This document shows, piece after piece, positions 1-7,656 of a stretch of 64,000 nt of DNA; the first letter of the stretch is position 1, and the number at the start of each line of letters is the position of its first letter. The position numbers and the translations under genes are program-made. Below the pieces are notes generated by a model. That model was given only the letters and a program-made list of their open reading frames with translations. It was not told the DNA's origin and made no database searches. The stretch lies in the NCBI GenBank assembly GCA_964462445.1, contig CAYWXG010000001.1:16904-80903 (forward strand), in the 5' to 3' direction. The stretch is from JAGBWK01 sp964462445 (lineage in GTDB: Bacteria > Bacteroidota > Bacteroidia > Bacteroidales > Muribaculaceae).

Positions 1-281
1 ACAGCGCCGCCGAAAATAGTACCGAGCGCAATCCAAAGGAAAGCCGCCGGCCCATACATAGCCCCCATTATAGCTCCGAAAATAGGACCAATACCAGCGA
101 TATTTAGGAATTGTATAAGGAAAACTTTCCAAGTAGGGAGAGGTACGTAGTCGACGCCGTCGGGGTGTTCTACCGCCGGAGTCAGGCGCTTCGGCTCGAT
201 AGCAAAAATCCGTTCAACAAATAAACCATAAATGAAGTAACCTCCGATTAGAACTGCTAATGCTATTAAAAAAGGAGTCAT
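1..281 (-). CDS. cstA: Carbon starvation protein A (CstA), N-terminal part
   Basis: Partial gene running off the left edge; the first 93 residues are readable from the ATG whose complement is at 279-281. CstA is a multi-pass inner-membrane permease for peptides or pyruvate. The translation begins with a hydrophobic segment (MTPFLIALAVLIGGYFIYG) and contains the family signature NIAGIGPIFGAIMGAMYGP followed by AFLWIALGTIFGGA, the start of the transport core. It is divergent from neuC, and a perfect Bacteroidetes promoter (321-352) lies 40 bases upstream. Only the start is visible, so full length and C-terminal domain cannot be judged. Confidence 0.9.
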   Translation of the reverse strand, partial: MTPFLIALAVLIGGYFIYGLFVERIFAIEPKRLTPAVEHPDGVDYVPLPTWKVFLIQFLNIAGIGPIFGAIMGAMYGPAAFLWIALGTIFGGA

Positions 282-320
282 GTTATTGACGCGTTAATTT
301 GAATGTAATTATAATGATGC

Positions 321-352
321 CAAATATACAAAATTATAGGAATTAACACAAA
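321..352 (-). promoter_or_regulatory. Bacteroidetes-type promoter for cstA
   Basis: On the minus strand, TTTG (complement of 349-352) is followed after exactly 20 bases by TATATTTG (complement of 321-328), matching TTTG-N19-21-TAnnTTTG. Transcription would start roughly 30 bases before the cstA ATG. A second TAATTTTG copy overlaps at 329-336. Confidence 0.7.
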
Positions 353-360
353 AAAATAAT

Positions 361-368
361 TAAATTTG
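361..368 (+). promoter_or_regulatory. Probable -7 element before neuC
   Basis: TAAATTTG matches TAnnTTTG and sits 30 bases before the neuC ATG. No TTTG is visible at the expected -33 position, so support is partial. It is back to back with the cstA promoter. Confidence 0.45.
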
Positions 369-398
369 TGGTATTCTAAATAGAGTTGAGCTCAAGAG

Positions 399-1568
399 AT
401 GAACGAGGAAAAGAAACGACATATAGCAATAGTCAGTTCGACACGCGCCGATTGGGGCTTATTGTCGCCTGTGGCGAAAGCATTGCAACAGCGAGAAGAT
501 GTAGAAGTTAGCGTCATAGCTACGAATATGCATCTCGATGCATCGCGTGGCATGACTATAAATGAGATACGTGCTGATGGTTTTGAACCGATAGCGCAAG
601 TAGCAATGAGTTATAAGTCGGATGGCGAAGTCGATACTGCAGAGGCTATGGGCGTTCATTTGTCGGACATGGCAAAGGTGTTGGGAAGAATTCGCCCGGA
701 TATATTGTTGCTACTTGGCGACAGATTTGAAATGCTTGCAGTGGCTTCAGCTGCAACAATGTTGCATATCCCGATAGCTCACATCTCGGGAGGGGAGATA
801 ACGATGGGTGCGATTGATGATAATATACGTCATGCTATCAGTAAGTTATCATCATTGCATTTTGCTACTACCGAAAAGCATCGCAGTCGACTTATTGCGA
901 TGGGGGAACAGCCTGAAAATGTGGTAAATACCGGAGCGTTAGGAGTGTGGAATATGACGCATGCCGAAATGCATGACCGAGATGAGTTGGAGCGTTCTTT
1001 GGGCTTTAGTTTTGAAGGGAAAACTTTATTGGTCACATATCATCCGGCAACAAATGATAAAGTGGCTCCCGCGGAGCGATTTGGCGCGTTACTTGAAGCC
1101 ATGGACAGGCATAGTGATTGCAAAGTAATAATTACCTATCCCAACAATGACCCTAATAGTGCCGAGATAATTGCGATGATAGAGCGCTATGCACAGCGTC
1201 GAGGCGAAGAAGTGCTTGCTGTGCCATCGTTGGGGGCATTACGTTATCGCTCAGCATTGCAATATGTGTCGGCTGTAGTTGGGAACTCATCGAGTGGGGT
1301 TGTGGAAGTGCCGTCGGCAGGAATCCCGGTTGTTAATATCGGAATACGTCAGCAGGGACGCACTGTTTCGCCGGCAGTGATACATTGTGGCGACGATGTA
1401 GACTCTATTGATGAAGCAATATCACAAGCATTATCAGAAGAGGTGAAATTTAGGGCCAAGACGACACCGAATCCCTATCAGCAAGAGGGTACGGTGGATA
1501 TGATAGTAGATAGATTGGTGAATTGTGATATAACACAGCTTTTGCCGAAAAAATTTTATGATATATGA
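399..1568 (+). CDS. neuC: UDP/GDP-sugar 2-epimerase (hydrolysing), NeuC/LegG family
   Basis: Predicted cytoplasmic hydrolysing 2-epimerase of 389 residues. The family opens nonulosonic acid synthesis by converting a nucleotide-linked HexNAc to the free manno-configured sugar. Visible marks are SSTRADWG near residue 13, GDRFE at 107-111, HISGGE at 128-133, TYHP at 213-216 and the nucleotide-binding GNSSSG at 295-300, all typical of NeuC/LegG. Its stop overlaps the neuA start (ATGA at 1565-1568), so the two are translationally coupled. The neighbouring PtmE-like guanylyltransferase suggests the GDP-linked legionaminic branch (LegG) rather than UDP-GlcNAc to sialic acid (NeuC); sequence alone does not settle the substrate. 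Confidence 0.88.
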   Translation: MNEEKKRHIAIVSSTRADWGLLSPVAKALQQREDVEVSVIATNMHLDASRGMTINEIRADGFEPIAQVAMSYKSDGEVDTAEAMGVHLSDMAKVLGRIRPDILLLLGDRFEMLAVASAATMLHIPIAHISGGEITMGAIDDNIRHAISKLSSLHFATTEKHRSRLIAMGEQPENVVNTGALGVWNMTHAEMHDRDELERSLGFSFEGKTLLVTYHPATNDKVAPAERFGALLEAMDRHSDCKVIITYPNNDPNSAEIIAMIERYAQRRGEEVLAVPSLGALRYRSALQYVSAVVGNSSSGVVEVPSAGIPVVNIGIRQQGRTVSPAVIHCGDDVDSIDEAISQALSEEVKFRAKTTPNPYQQEGTVDMIVDRLVNCDITQLLPKKFYDI

Positions 1569-2251
1569 CACCATTGATAATAATTCCGGCTCGAGGAGGA
1601 AGTAAAGGAATTCCAAAGAAAAATATAGTAGAGTTGGCAGGGCGGCCGCTTATCGATTACACGATACAGGCGGCACTTAAGGTCGCGCCTGTCGACCATA
1701 TTATATTGTCGACCGATTCAGAAGAGATAGTGACTGTGGCAGAGCGGTGCGGATTGCCGGTGGCATATCGTAGACCGGCAGCATTGGCCACAGATACTGC
1801 GGGTTCGCGAGAGGTGATACTTGATGCAATGGATTGGGCTGATAATCAAGGTATAAGATATGATGCCACAGTGTTGTTGCAACCGACTTCTCCCCTTCGA
1901 GTGGCAGAAGATATATTGGGGGCAATGTCGAAATATACACCGGATATAGACATGGTGGTAAGCGTAGCAGAGGCTCGTTGCAATCCCTATTACAACTGTT
2001 TTGAAACCGATGAGACAGGATATTTGAAAATCAGTAAGGGGGAGGGACAATATACCCGACGTCAAGATGTACCACCGGTGTATGAATACAATGGTGCGGT
2101 ATATGTAATTAATCCGCAGAGTATCAGAAAGATGACACTTGGGGGCTTCCCTCGTAGGGTCCCCTATCTAATGCCGGCAGAGCGGTCGATAGATATCGAT
2201 GCCCCGGTAGATTTATTGGTAGCAGAGCATTTGCTCGTCAAGGAGTTGTAA
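1565..2251 (+). CDS. neuA: CMP-nonulosonic acid synthetase (NeuA/LegF/PtmB-like)
   Basis: Acylneuraminate cytidylyltransferase of 228 residues, which activates sialic or legionaminic acid with CTP to the CMP-sugar. The N-terminal CTP-binding motif ARGGSKGIP is at residues 9-17, with LATDTAGSREVILDAM and LLQPTSPLR in the expected middle region and an SIDIDAP acidic motif near the C terminus. Length fits the single-domain bacterial family. It overlaps neuC by four bases. The synthase (neuB/legI) is not in the window, so the pathway must be completed elsewhere. Confidence 0.9.
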   Translation: MTPLIIIPARGGSKGIPKKNIVELAGRPLIDYTIQAALKVAPVDHIILSTDSEEIVTVAERCGLPVAYRRPAALATDTAGSREVILDAMDWADNQGIRYDATVLLQPTSPLRVAEDILGAMSKYTPDIDMVVSVAEARCNPYYNCFETDETGYLKISKGEGQYTRRQDVPPVYEYNGAVYVINPQSIRKMTLGGFPRRVPYLMPAERSIDIDAPVDLLVAEHLLVKEL

Positions 2252-2293
2252 ATGACTATATTGTCAATATTTTCCTAAACGGGGAAAAAGTTG

Positions 2294-2301
2294 TAAATTT
2301 G
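2294..2301 (+). promoter_or_regulatory. Possible -7 element just before ptmE-like gene
   Basis: TAAATTTG at 2294-2301 matches TAnnTTTG and lies only eight bases before the ATG at 2310. If used, the transcript would begin at or very near the start codon (leaderless). A small TTTTCC/GGAAAA hairpin at about 2271-2287 precedes it. No clear -33 box. Confidence 0.35.
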
Positions 2302-2309
2302 TCAAAGAA

Positions 2310-3368
2310 ATGCAAAAGATAGAACGACATATTATAAAATCGACAGCGGAAATCAAATCGGCGGTTGAAAGATTGAATCTCTTATCGGGAGATGCGATGA
2401 CACTCGTTGTGGTGGATAGCGAAAATCGTCCGGTAGGTACGATAACTGATGGAGATATCCGAAGAGCGATATTGCGCGAAGTGGACTTTAGTGATAAAGT
2501 CGACAAGGTGATGAATGTGAAATTTCGCTCGGTGAGCCGAAATAAGGTAGATGTAGGCTACATAAAGGAGATTAGAAATCAGGGAATCAGATTATTGCCT
2601 GTGGTAGATGAAACGGGGCGCCTTGTAGAAATATTAGATTTGAAGAAGGTGAAGTCGCTGTTGCCGATTAGTGCATTGATAATGGCAGGCGGCAAAGGGG
2701 AACGATTGCGTCCGATGACGCTTACGACCCCCAAACCGTTGCTCACAATCGAAGGAAAAGCTATAATCGATTATAATATTGAGGCTTTGGCATCGGTGGG
2801 AGTGGATAATGTCGTTGTAAGTACGGCATATTTGGCAGAACAACTTGATGCGCATTTTGCCCAACCGGTAGCCGGAATTCAAGTGGAAACAATACGCGAG
2901 GAGCAGCCACGAGGCACGATAGGAGCGCTTGCCGATGCAATGCCTATGCTTAAAAATGACACCTTGTTGGTTATGAATTCCGATTTGTTGACGGATATAT
3001 CGCTTGAAGAGATGTATATGCATCACCAGCAAGAAGGCGCGGATATCACAGTAGCCGCAATCCCGTATACTGTTTCAGTGCCGTATGCTATATTATCAAC
3101 AGAGGGTAGTTGTATAACTTCGTTGGAAGAGAAACCGACCTATTCGTTGTATGCAAATGGTGGGATATATATGACGACGAAAGAAGTGGCGCAGATGGTG
3201 CCATCGGATAGACGATATGATGCAACTGATTTCATAGAGGAGGCACTTGCAAAGGGGTTCAAAGTGGTGTATTTCCCGATAAACGGTACGTGGATAGATG
3301 TGGGTACACCATCAGATTTCCGTCATGCAACTGAAATCATGAAATATCACGGAGGGAAAGCCAAATAA
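2310..3368 (+). CDS. ptmE: CBS-domain sugar nucleotidyltransferase, PtmE-like
   Basis: Fusion of an N-terminal CBS pair (about residues 1-120, with VVDSENRPVGTITDGDIRRA) to a sugar-1-phosphate nucleotidyltransferase (about 121-352). The catalytic loop GGKGERLRPMTLTTPKP is at about 127-143 and the metal-binding aspartate lies in MNSDLLTDI near 220. This architecture is that of Campylobacter PtmE, the glucosamine-1-phosphate guanylyltransferase of legionaminic acid synthesis, and of related enzymes in glycan loci. It sits 58 bases after neuA, supporting one nonulosonic acid cluster. The sugar and the nucleotide are inferred, not shown; the CBS part suggests nucleotide-responsive control. Confidence 0.8.
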   Translation: MQKIERHIIKSTAEIKSAVERLNLLSGDAMTLVVVDSENRPVGTITDGDIRRAILREVDFSDKVDKVMNVKFRSVSRNKVDVGYIKEIRNQGIRLLPVVDETGRLVEILDLKKVKSLLPISALIMAGGKGERLRPMTLTTPKPLLTIEGKAIIDYNIEALASVGVDNVVVSTAYLAEQLDAHFAQPVAGIQVETIREEQPRGTIGALADAMPMLKNDTLLVMNSDLLTDISLEEMYMHHQQEGADITVAAIPYTVSVPYAILSTEGSCITSLEEKPTYSLYANGGIYMTTKEVAQMVPSDRRYDATDFIEEALAKGFKVVYFPINGTWIDVGTPSDFRHATEIMKYHGGKAK

Positions 3369-3450
3369 ACTTTAGGTATTAACTCCACCATTGAGATAGA
3401 TATTAAATTGTAGAATAGGGATTTTTAATCTCTTTAAATAAAGAAGTTTT

Positions 3451-4665
3451 ATGGCGGAATCGAATTTTATAGATTATGTGAAAATATTGTGCCGGTCGGG
3501 AAAAGGAGGAGCCGGCTCACGCCATTTTTATCGAGCAAAATATGTTCCCAAAGGAGGCCCTGACGGAGGTGATGGCGGTCGTGGGGGTCATATTATACTG
3601 AAAGGAGACCGCAATATGTGGACGCTGTTGCCATTGCGTTATCGTAGGCATATTTATGCCGGCAACGGACAGAGTGGTTCGGGCGGTCGTAGTTTTGGGA
3701 AAGATGGGGAAGATGTTGTAATAACAGTGCCCTGCGGAACCGTTGTCTATGATGCAGATAGTGGAGAATATCTCTGCGAGGTGACAGAAGATGGTCAAGA
3801 AATCAAATTGTTGCGCGGCGGTCGCGGCGGTCTTGGTAATTGGCACTTTAAGTCGGCAACTAATCGCACCCCTCGCTATGCCCAACCGGGCGAACCGGCG
3901 ATAGAAAAGAGTGTGGTTTTGGAGCTCAAATTGCTTGGCGACGTTGGTTTGGTCGGGTTCCCGAATGCCGGAAAATCGACATTGTTGTCGTCGGTGTCGG
4001 AGGCTCGACCTAAGATAGCCGACTATCCCTTTACAACAATGGAACCGCAGCTCGGAATTGTAGCTTATCGTGGCGGTCGCTCGTTTGTTATGGCCGATAT
4101 CCCCGGTATTATAGAGGGAGCAAGCGAAGGACGAGGACTCGGGTTGCGATTTTTGCGTCATATAGAGCGTAATGCAGTGTTATTGTTTATGGTACCGGCC
4201 GATGCTGATGATATCACAGAGCAATACCGAGTATTGGTAAGGGAGGTGGAACAATTTAATCCGCAGTTGGCAGATAAGCCCCGCGTATTGGCAGTCACAA
4301 AAAGCGATATGCTTGACGATGAACTGATTGAGGAGATTTCGAAGACTCTGCCGGATGAGTTGCCTACGGTGTTTATTTCGTCGGTGACCGGACAAGGATT
4401 GGTGGAGCTGAAAGATGTTCTATGGTCGGCAATAATTGATGATAGAAATCGCATTGAACCGACGCCTATTACTCACCGACCGCTTGATATTCGTCACCGT
4501 GTGCAGGAAGAAGATGAGTTCATCTTTGAGCCGACACCTATCGATGACGATGATTTCTTCGAAGAAGAGGACTGGGACGAAATCGGATGGGAATACGGCG
4601 ACGAAGATATCTCTACCGATGAATCCGATGTCGCGGATGAAGATGATGGAAATACTGAAGCTTGA
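3451..4665 (+). CDS. obg: GTPase Obg
   Basis: Obg/CgtA of 404 residues, a ribosome-associated GTPase for 50S maturation and stress control. The N-terminal glycine-rich Obg fold is clear (residues 1-160, PKGGPDGGDGGRGG near 33). The G domain has G1 GFPNAGKS at 169-176, the switch-1 threonines in YPFTTMEP, DIPG, and TKSD. The last 55 residues are a strongly acidic Asp/Glu tail, longer than in many Obg proteins and lacking an evident TGS/OCT domain. Its 3' end overlaps the start of pgeF in another frame. Confidence 0.97.
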   Translation: MAESNFIDYVKILCRSGKGGAGSRHFYRAKYVPKGGPDGGDGGRGGHIILKGDRNMWTLLPLRYRRHIYAGNGQSGSGGRSFGKDGEDVVITVPCGTVVYDADSGEYLCEVTEDGQEIKLLRGGRGGLGNWHFKSATNRTPRYAQPGEPAIEKSVVLELKLLGDVGLVGFPNAGKSTLLSSVSEARPKIADYPFTTMEPQLGIVAYRGGRSFVMADIPGIIEGASEGRGLGLRFLRHIERNAVLLFMVPADADDITEQYRVLVREVEQFNPQLADKPRVLAVTKSDMLDDELIEEISKTLPDELPTVFISSVTGQGLVELKDVLWSAIIDDRNRIEPTPITHRPLDIRHRVQEEDEFIFEPTPIDDDDFFEEEDWDEIGWEYGDEDISTDESDVADEDDGNTEA

Positions 4666-5401
4666 AGTAGGTGATGGAATTGTGGCATTCAGCACGATGC
4701 GTGGCGACGTGTCGCAGTTGGATGCTTCCAATCCATATTCAGGTTTTAATATATGTCATTATACAGGAGATGATGCGACGCATATATCGCATTGTCGTAG
4801 TGAATTGGCTAAATTGACCGAAGTGGCAGTCGATAGGTTGTTGATACCTCGACAGACTCACTCGGTCAATGTTGCAATTATCGGGGAGGAAATTCCCGAT
4901 TTAGAGGAAATTGACGGGATGGTCACAAGTAGAGATGATGTGGCGTTGGTAGTAAATACTGCCGACTGTTTGCCTATTGTGTTCAATGACAGCAAGCATG
5001 GCATAGTGGGAGTTGCTCATGGAGGGTGGCGTGGATTGTATGGGGGAATAATTGAGTCAACAGTGACCGCAATGACCGTTCTGGGAGCGGAATTACAAGG
5101 AATAAGGGTGGCGATAGGTCCATGTATATGTTGCGATTGCTATGAAGTAGATGATGAATTTGCGCGAAAATTTGAGGCGCGCATGGGGGATTGTGTGATA
5201 GAAGTAGGAGAGAGGGAAAAGCCGCATGTGGATTTGCGACGAGCGGCGGTTGATTGTTTGGGAAGAATCGGCATTGCGAAATCGAAGATAAATGTGGTAG
5301 AAGAGTGTAGTCGCTGCGATGAGCGATTTTTCTCGGCACGAAGAATGGGTGTAGAATCCGGACGGATAGCGACAGTAGTGAAAAAGGTGGGGAAAGTATG
5401 A
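4643..5401 (+). CDS. pgeF: Purine nucleoside phosphorylase / polyphenol oxidase family (PgeF, YfiH)
   Basis: Member of the Zn-dependent YfiH/LACC1 family, known as peptidoglycan editing factor and purine nucleoside phosphorylase-like enzymes. The metal ligands are visible as the His in RQTHSVNV, the Cys in NTADCLP and the His in VAHGGWRG; the family GPCI motif follows. I placed the start at 4643 (MMEILKLEVG); 4628, 4637 and 4646 are alternative in-frame ATGs, and the open frame runs further back only inside obg. The gene overlaps the obg 3' end by about 20 bases, so the two are probably coupled. Length 252 residues fits the family. Confidence 0.88.
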   Translation: MMEILKLEVGDGIVAFSTMRGDVSQLDASNPYSGFNICHYTGDDATHISHCRSELAKLTEVAVDRLLIPRQTHSVNVAIIGEEIPDLEEIDGMVTSRDDVALVVNTADCLPIVFNDSKHGIVGVAHGGWRGLYGGIIESTVTAMTVLGAELQGIRVAIGPCICCDCYEVDDEFARKFEARMGDCVIEVGEREKPHVDLRRAAVDCLGRIGIAKSKINVVEECSRCDERFFSARRMGVESGRIATVVKKVGKV

Positions 5402-5545
5402 ATTTGACGCACAGCCGGTGCTATGAAATTTTAACTTTGCGTTAAGAATTCGGAACAAATTATGGGATTTGAATGTTAATAGAGAAGAATCTTCCGAATT
5501 CGGGAAATCTAATTAACTATTTATTCAATAAAATTGGGAAATATT

Positions 5546-6103
5546 ATGGAGACTTTGAAATTAAATCAGTTTGGCCATACGCGTTTATGGTGGTTAATAC
5601 TCTGTGTAGGGGTGTTGTTTGTTATAGGTGGATTTACATATTGGCTACTACCCATGTCGGGCTATGCAATTGCTTCTCAGATGTTTGGTTGGATGGTATT
5701 GATAATCGGAGTAGTACAACTATGTGTGTCGGCGGGAGCAAATCGTCCGCGCGGATGGGGTTGGTGGCTTGCCGGAGGTATCCTTGATATATTTATAGGG
5801 TTTATGCTTGTGCGCAGTGTGTTGTTGTCGGAAGTAGTATTCCCCTATGTGCTTGCGTTTCTATTCATTTATTGGGGAATAGGAGCTTTGTTTGGCGGAT
5901 TTAGTCGCCGTGAAGGAAAATATTGGTGGGTGAAGTTGATAAATGGGGTCTTGATGATGTTGTTGGGATACTTCTTTCTTGAAGCGGGATATTATCAAGA
6001 TGCAGTGATGGTTAGCTTCTTGACCTCCTTAGCCTTTATCTATTGGGGCTTTACGCTGGCAATAAGTGCCTATGAACTGCGCCCTAAGGAGGGTGAAAAT
6101 TAA
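5546..6103 (+). CDS. DUF308 / HdeD-like membrane protein
   Basis: 185-residue integral membrane protein with about six hydrophobic segments in three helical pairs, separated by short basic loops (ANRPRGWGWW, SRREGKYWW). This pattern and the repeated G-W-x(n)-G-x-L units match the DUF308/HdeD family, whose E. coli member is linked to acid resistance. I start it at the ATG at 5546 (METLKLNQ) because the upstream in-frame start at 5534 is TTG. A TAACTTTG -7-like element at 5432-5439 lies upstream. The precise role is unknown; no partner gene nearby hints at one. Confidence 0.75.
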   Translation: METLKLNQFGHTRLWWLILCVGVLFVIGGFTYWLLPMSGYAIASQMFGWMVLIIGVVQLCVSAGANRPRGWGWWLAGGILDIFIGFMLVRSVLLSEVVFPYVLAFLFIYWGIGALFGGFSRREGKYWWVKLINGVLMMLLGYFFLEAGYYQDAVMVSFLTSLAFIYWGFTLAISAYELRPKEGEN

Positions 6104-6135
6104 TTAAATATTCATGGATTAATGAGAATGGTGTT

Positions 6136-6159
6136 AGTGAGGGCAGAAATGTCCTCACT
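6136..6159 (+). terminator. Hairpin after DUF308 gene
   Basis: AGTGAGG (6136-6142) pairs with CCTCACT (6153-6159) across a ten-base loop, 32 bases after the DUF308 stop, followed by TTGAG rather than a long T run. Probable terminator. Confidence 0.5.
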
Positions 6160-6460
6160 TTGAGTAGATAGATTGACAAAATATGTGGCTGAAAAGTGAT
6201 TAGTAGGGTGTTTAATCATTTTTAGGATTCGATGTTGTTGTAATGCCAAATATAAATATTAAATTTGTGATTTAGACAAGATTGGTGGTTTGCGCAATGA
6301 GTCGAGAAATAGAGTTTATTTCAGATTTAACTGTTATTACGAAATTACAAGTTAAACTTTGTGGCAAGCATATTGTCTAATAAAACAAGAAAGGTTGTCG
6401 AGCAATAGGCAATCAACAACGAGATAAAAAAAGGATTATAAACCTCTATAAATCCACGAC
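6160..6460. other. Intergenic region with promoter but no gene
   Basis: AT-rich stretch with no convincing coding frame. It contains GTTG (6237-6240), 19 bases, TAAATTTG (6260-6267), a good Bacteroidetes promoter for the downstream secreted-protein gene. That implies an untranslated leader of roughly 185 bases; I see no clear structured element in it. Confidence 0.5.
6237..6267 (+). promoter_or_regulatory. Promoter for the secreted Tyr/Gly-rich protein
   Basis: GTTG-N19-TAAATTTG; three of four -33 bases and a full TAnnTTTG match. The start codon is at 6461, so the leader is long. Confidence 0.5.
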
Positions 6461-7591
6461 ATGGGACTTTACAAGAAGCTTTTAATGGCATTATTGGTAG
6501 GCGGAATGGCCTCAACGTCGGCAATAGCTCAAAGTTATTACGACGATGATATCTACTATGATTCGTCGAAAGACACCAAAAAAAAGGTTGAAGATTTGAA
6601 AAAGGAAGCAAAAGCAGTCAATTCAAATGCTTCAACATCATCACAGTATCAGTATGTGACAGCCTCTGACGGTACAGTATATATAGTAGACCAACAGGGG
6701 AATGCTTATCCGGTGGCAGCACAGAATATTCCGGGCTCGGATTTGTATACGGTCAATACCGGAAATATGCGAGATGTAGATGAATATAATCGACGCTATC
6801 AAGGCGTTGATAGTATTTCAGTGGACTCGCTGTATAGAGATCCATTTGCCAATACTCGCAATATCGAGCGATTTTCAAATCCGACAATCGTTAGTGGTTC
6901 TAACGATCAAGCTCTGATTGAATATTATGAAACGACTCAACCGGCACAAATATATATATTTGCCGATACCCCTTATTATGGCTATTATTCACCATATTAT
7001 AGCCCCTATAGCTATTGGAATAGTTGGGGATGGAATCCATGGTACTATGGCCATGGGTGGTATTCTCCCTACTATTCATGGGCATGGGGTTGGGTTCCGT
7101 ATTGGGGTCCGGGCTGGGGACCAAGTTGGTATCCCGGACCGCATCACCCACATGCTCCGGTATCGCCCGGAGCACACCGTCCCCATTATCCCGGAGGGAA
7201 TATGGCCAATCACCATTCTACCGGAGGCTATCGCGGCGGTGGTAGCGGAATAAATAACCATTCAAATGGCGGTCACCGAGGAAGCGCAACGGGACGTCCG
7301 TCGACAGTAGGTAATGTCAGCTCGCTTGGAGATACACGTCCATCACCTAATTATAATGGTGGTACTCGCCCCTCGGGCAATCGCTATGGCAGTGGCAATA
7401 GTGGGACTCGCAACTCAGGTGTCAGCTCAGGCGGAAGCCGGTCGGGAGGTCGCGGAAGTGCTATCAATAATAACAGCCGTTCGAGCAGCCCGAGCTATAG
7501 CACCCCCGGATCGTCGGGCGGAAGCCGAGGAGGATTTGGCGGTGGTGGAGGTCGTAGTAGCGGCGGAGGCGGTCGCGGTGGTCGACGATAA
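6461..7591 (+). CDS. Secreted low-complexity protein, Tyr/Trp/Pro then Gly/Ser/Arg-rich
   Basis: Unassigned exported protein of 376 residues. Residues 1-24 are a signal peptide (MGLYKKLLMALLVGG...SAIAQ). Residues 25-60 are acidic/basic and Lys-rich; 65-165 look globular, with TVYIVDQQGNAYPV and DSLYRDPFANTRN. Residues about 170-230 are dominated by Tyr, Trp, Gly and Pro in repeating YYSPY/GWGP units, then a His/Pro patch, and 240-376 is Gly/Ser/Arg/Asn-rich, ending in GGGGRGGRR. Such composition suggests a surface or outer-membrane-associated polypeptide prone to self-association; that is inference. It directly precedes a FadL-like porin by 65 bases. Codon periodicity holds to the stop, so the low-complexity tail appears really translated. 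Confidence 0.8.
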   Translation: MGLYKKLLMALLVGGMASTSAIAQSYYDDDIYYDSSKDTKKKVEDLKKEAKAVNSNASTSSQYQYVTASDGTVYIVDQQGNAYPVAAQNIPGSDLYTVNTGNMRDVDEYNRRYQGVDSISVDSLYRDPFANTRNIERFSNPTIVSGSNDQALIEYYETTQPAQIYIFADTPYYGYYSPYYSPYSYWNSWGWNPWYYGHGWYSPYYSWAWGWVPYWGPGWGPSWYPGPHHPHAPVSPGAHRPHYPGGNMANHHSTGGYRGGGSGINNHSNGGHRGSATGRPSTVGNVSSLGDTRPSPNYNGGTRPSGNRYGSGNSGTRNSGVSSGGSRSGGRGSAINNNSRSSSPSYSTPGSSGGSRGGFGGGGGRSSGGGGRGGRR

Positions 7592-7656
7592 ATAGATGTA
7601 GACCTCGGTTGATTATAAAATTAGTTTAGGATTGCAATAAAACTTAAAAACAGTAT

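Noticed and set aside
3517..4161. 214-codon minus-strand frame opposite obg
   Set aside because: Shadow of obg; the glycine-rich repeat of obg gives a long open antisense frame.
7190..7595. Possible repeat array or CRISPR-like structure
   Set aside because: The periodicity is that of Gly/Ser/Arg codons in one reading frame, with no constant spacer length and no flanking cas genes.
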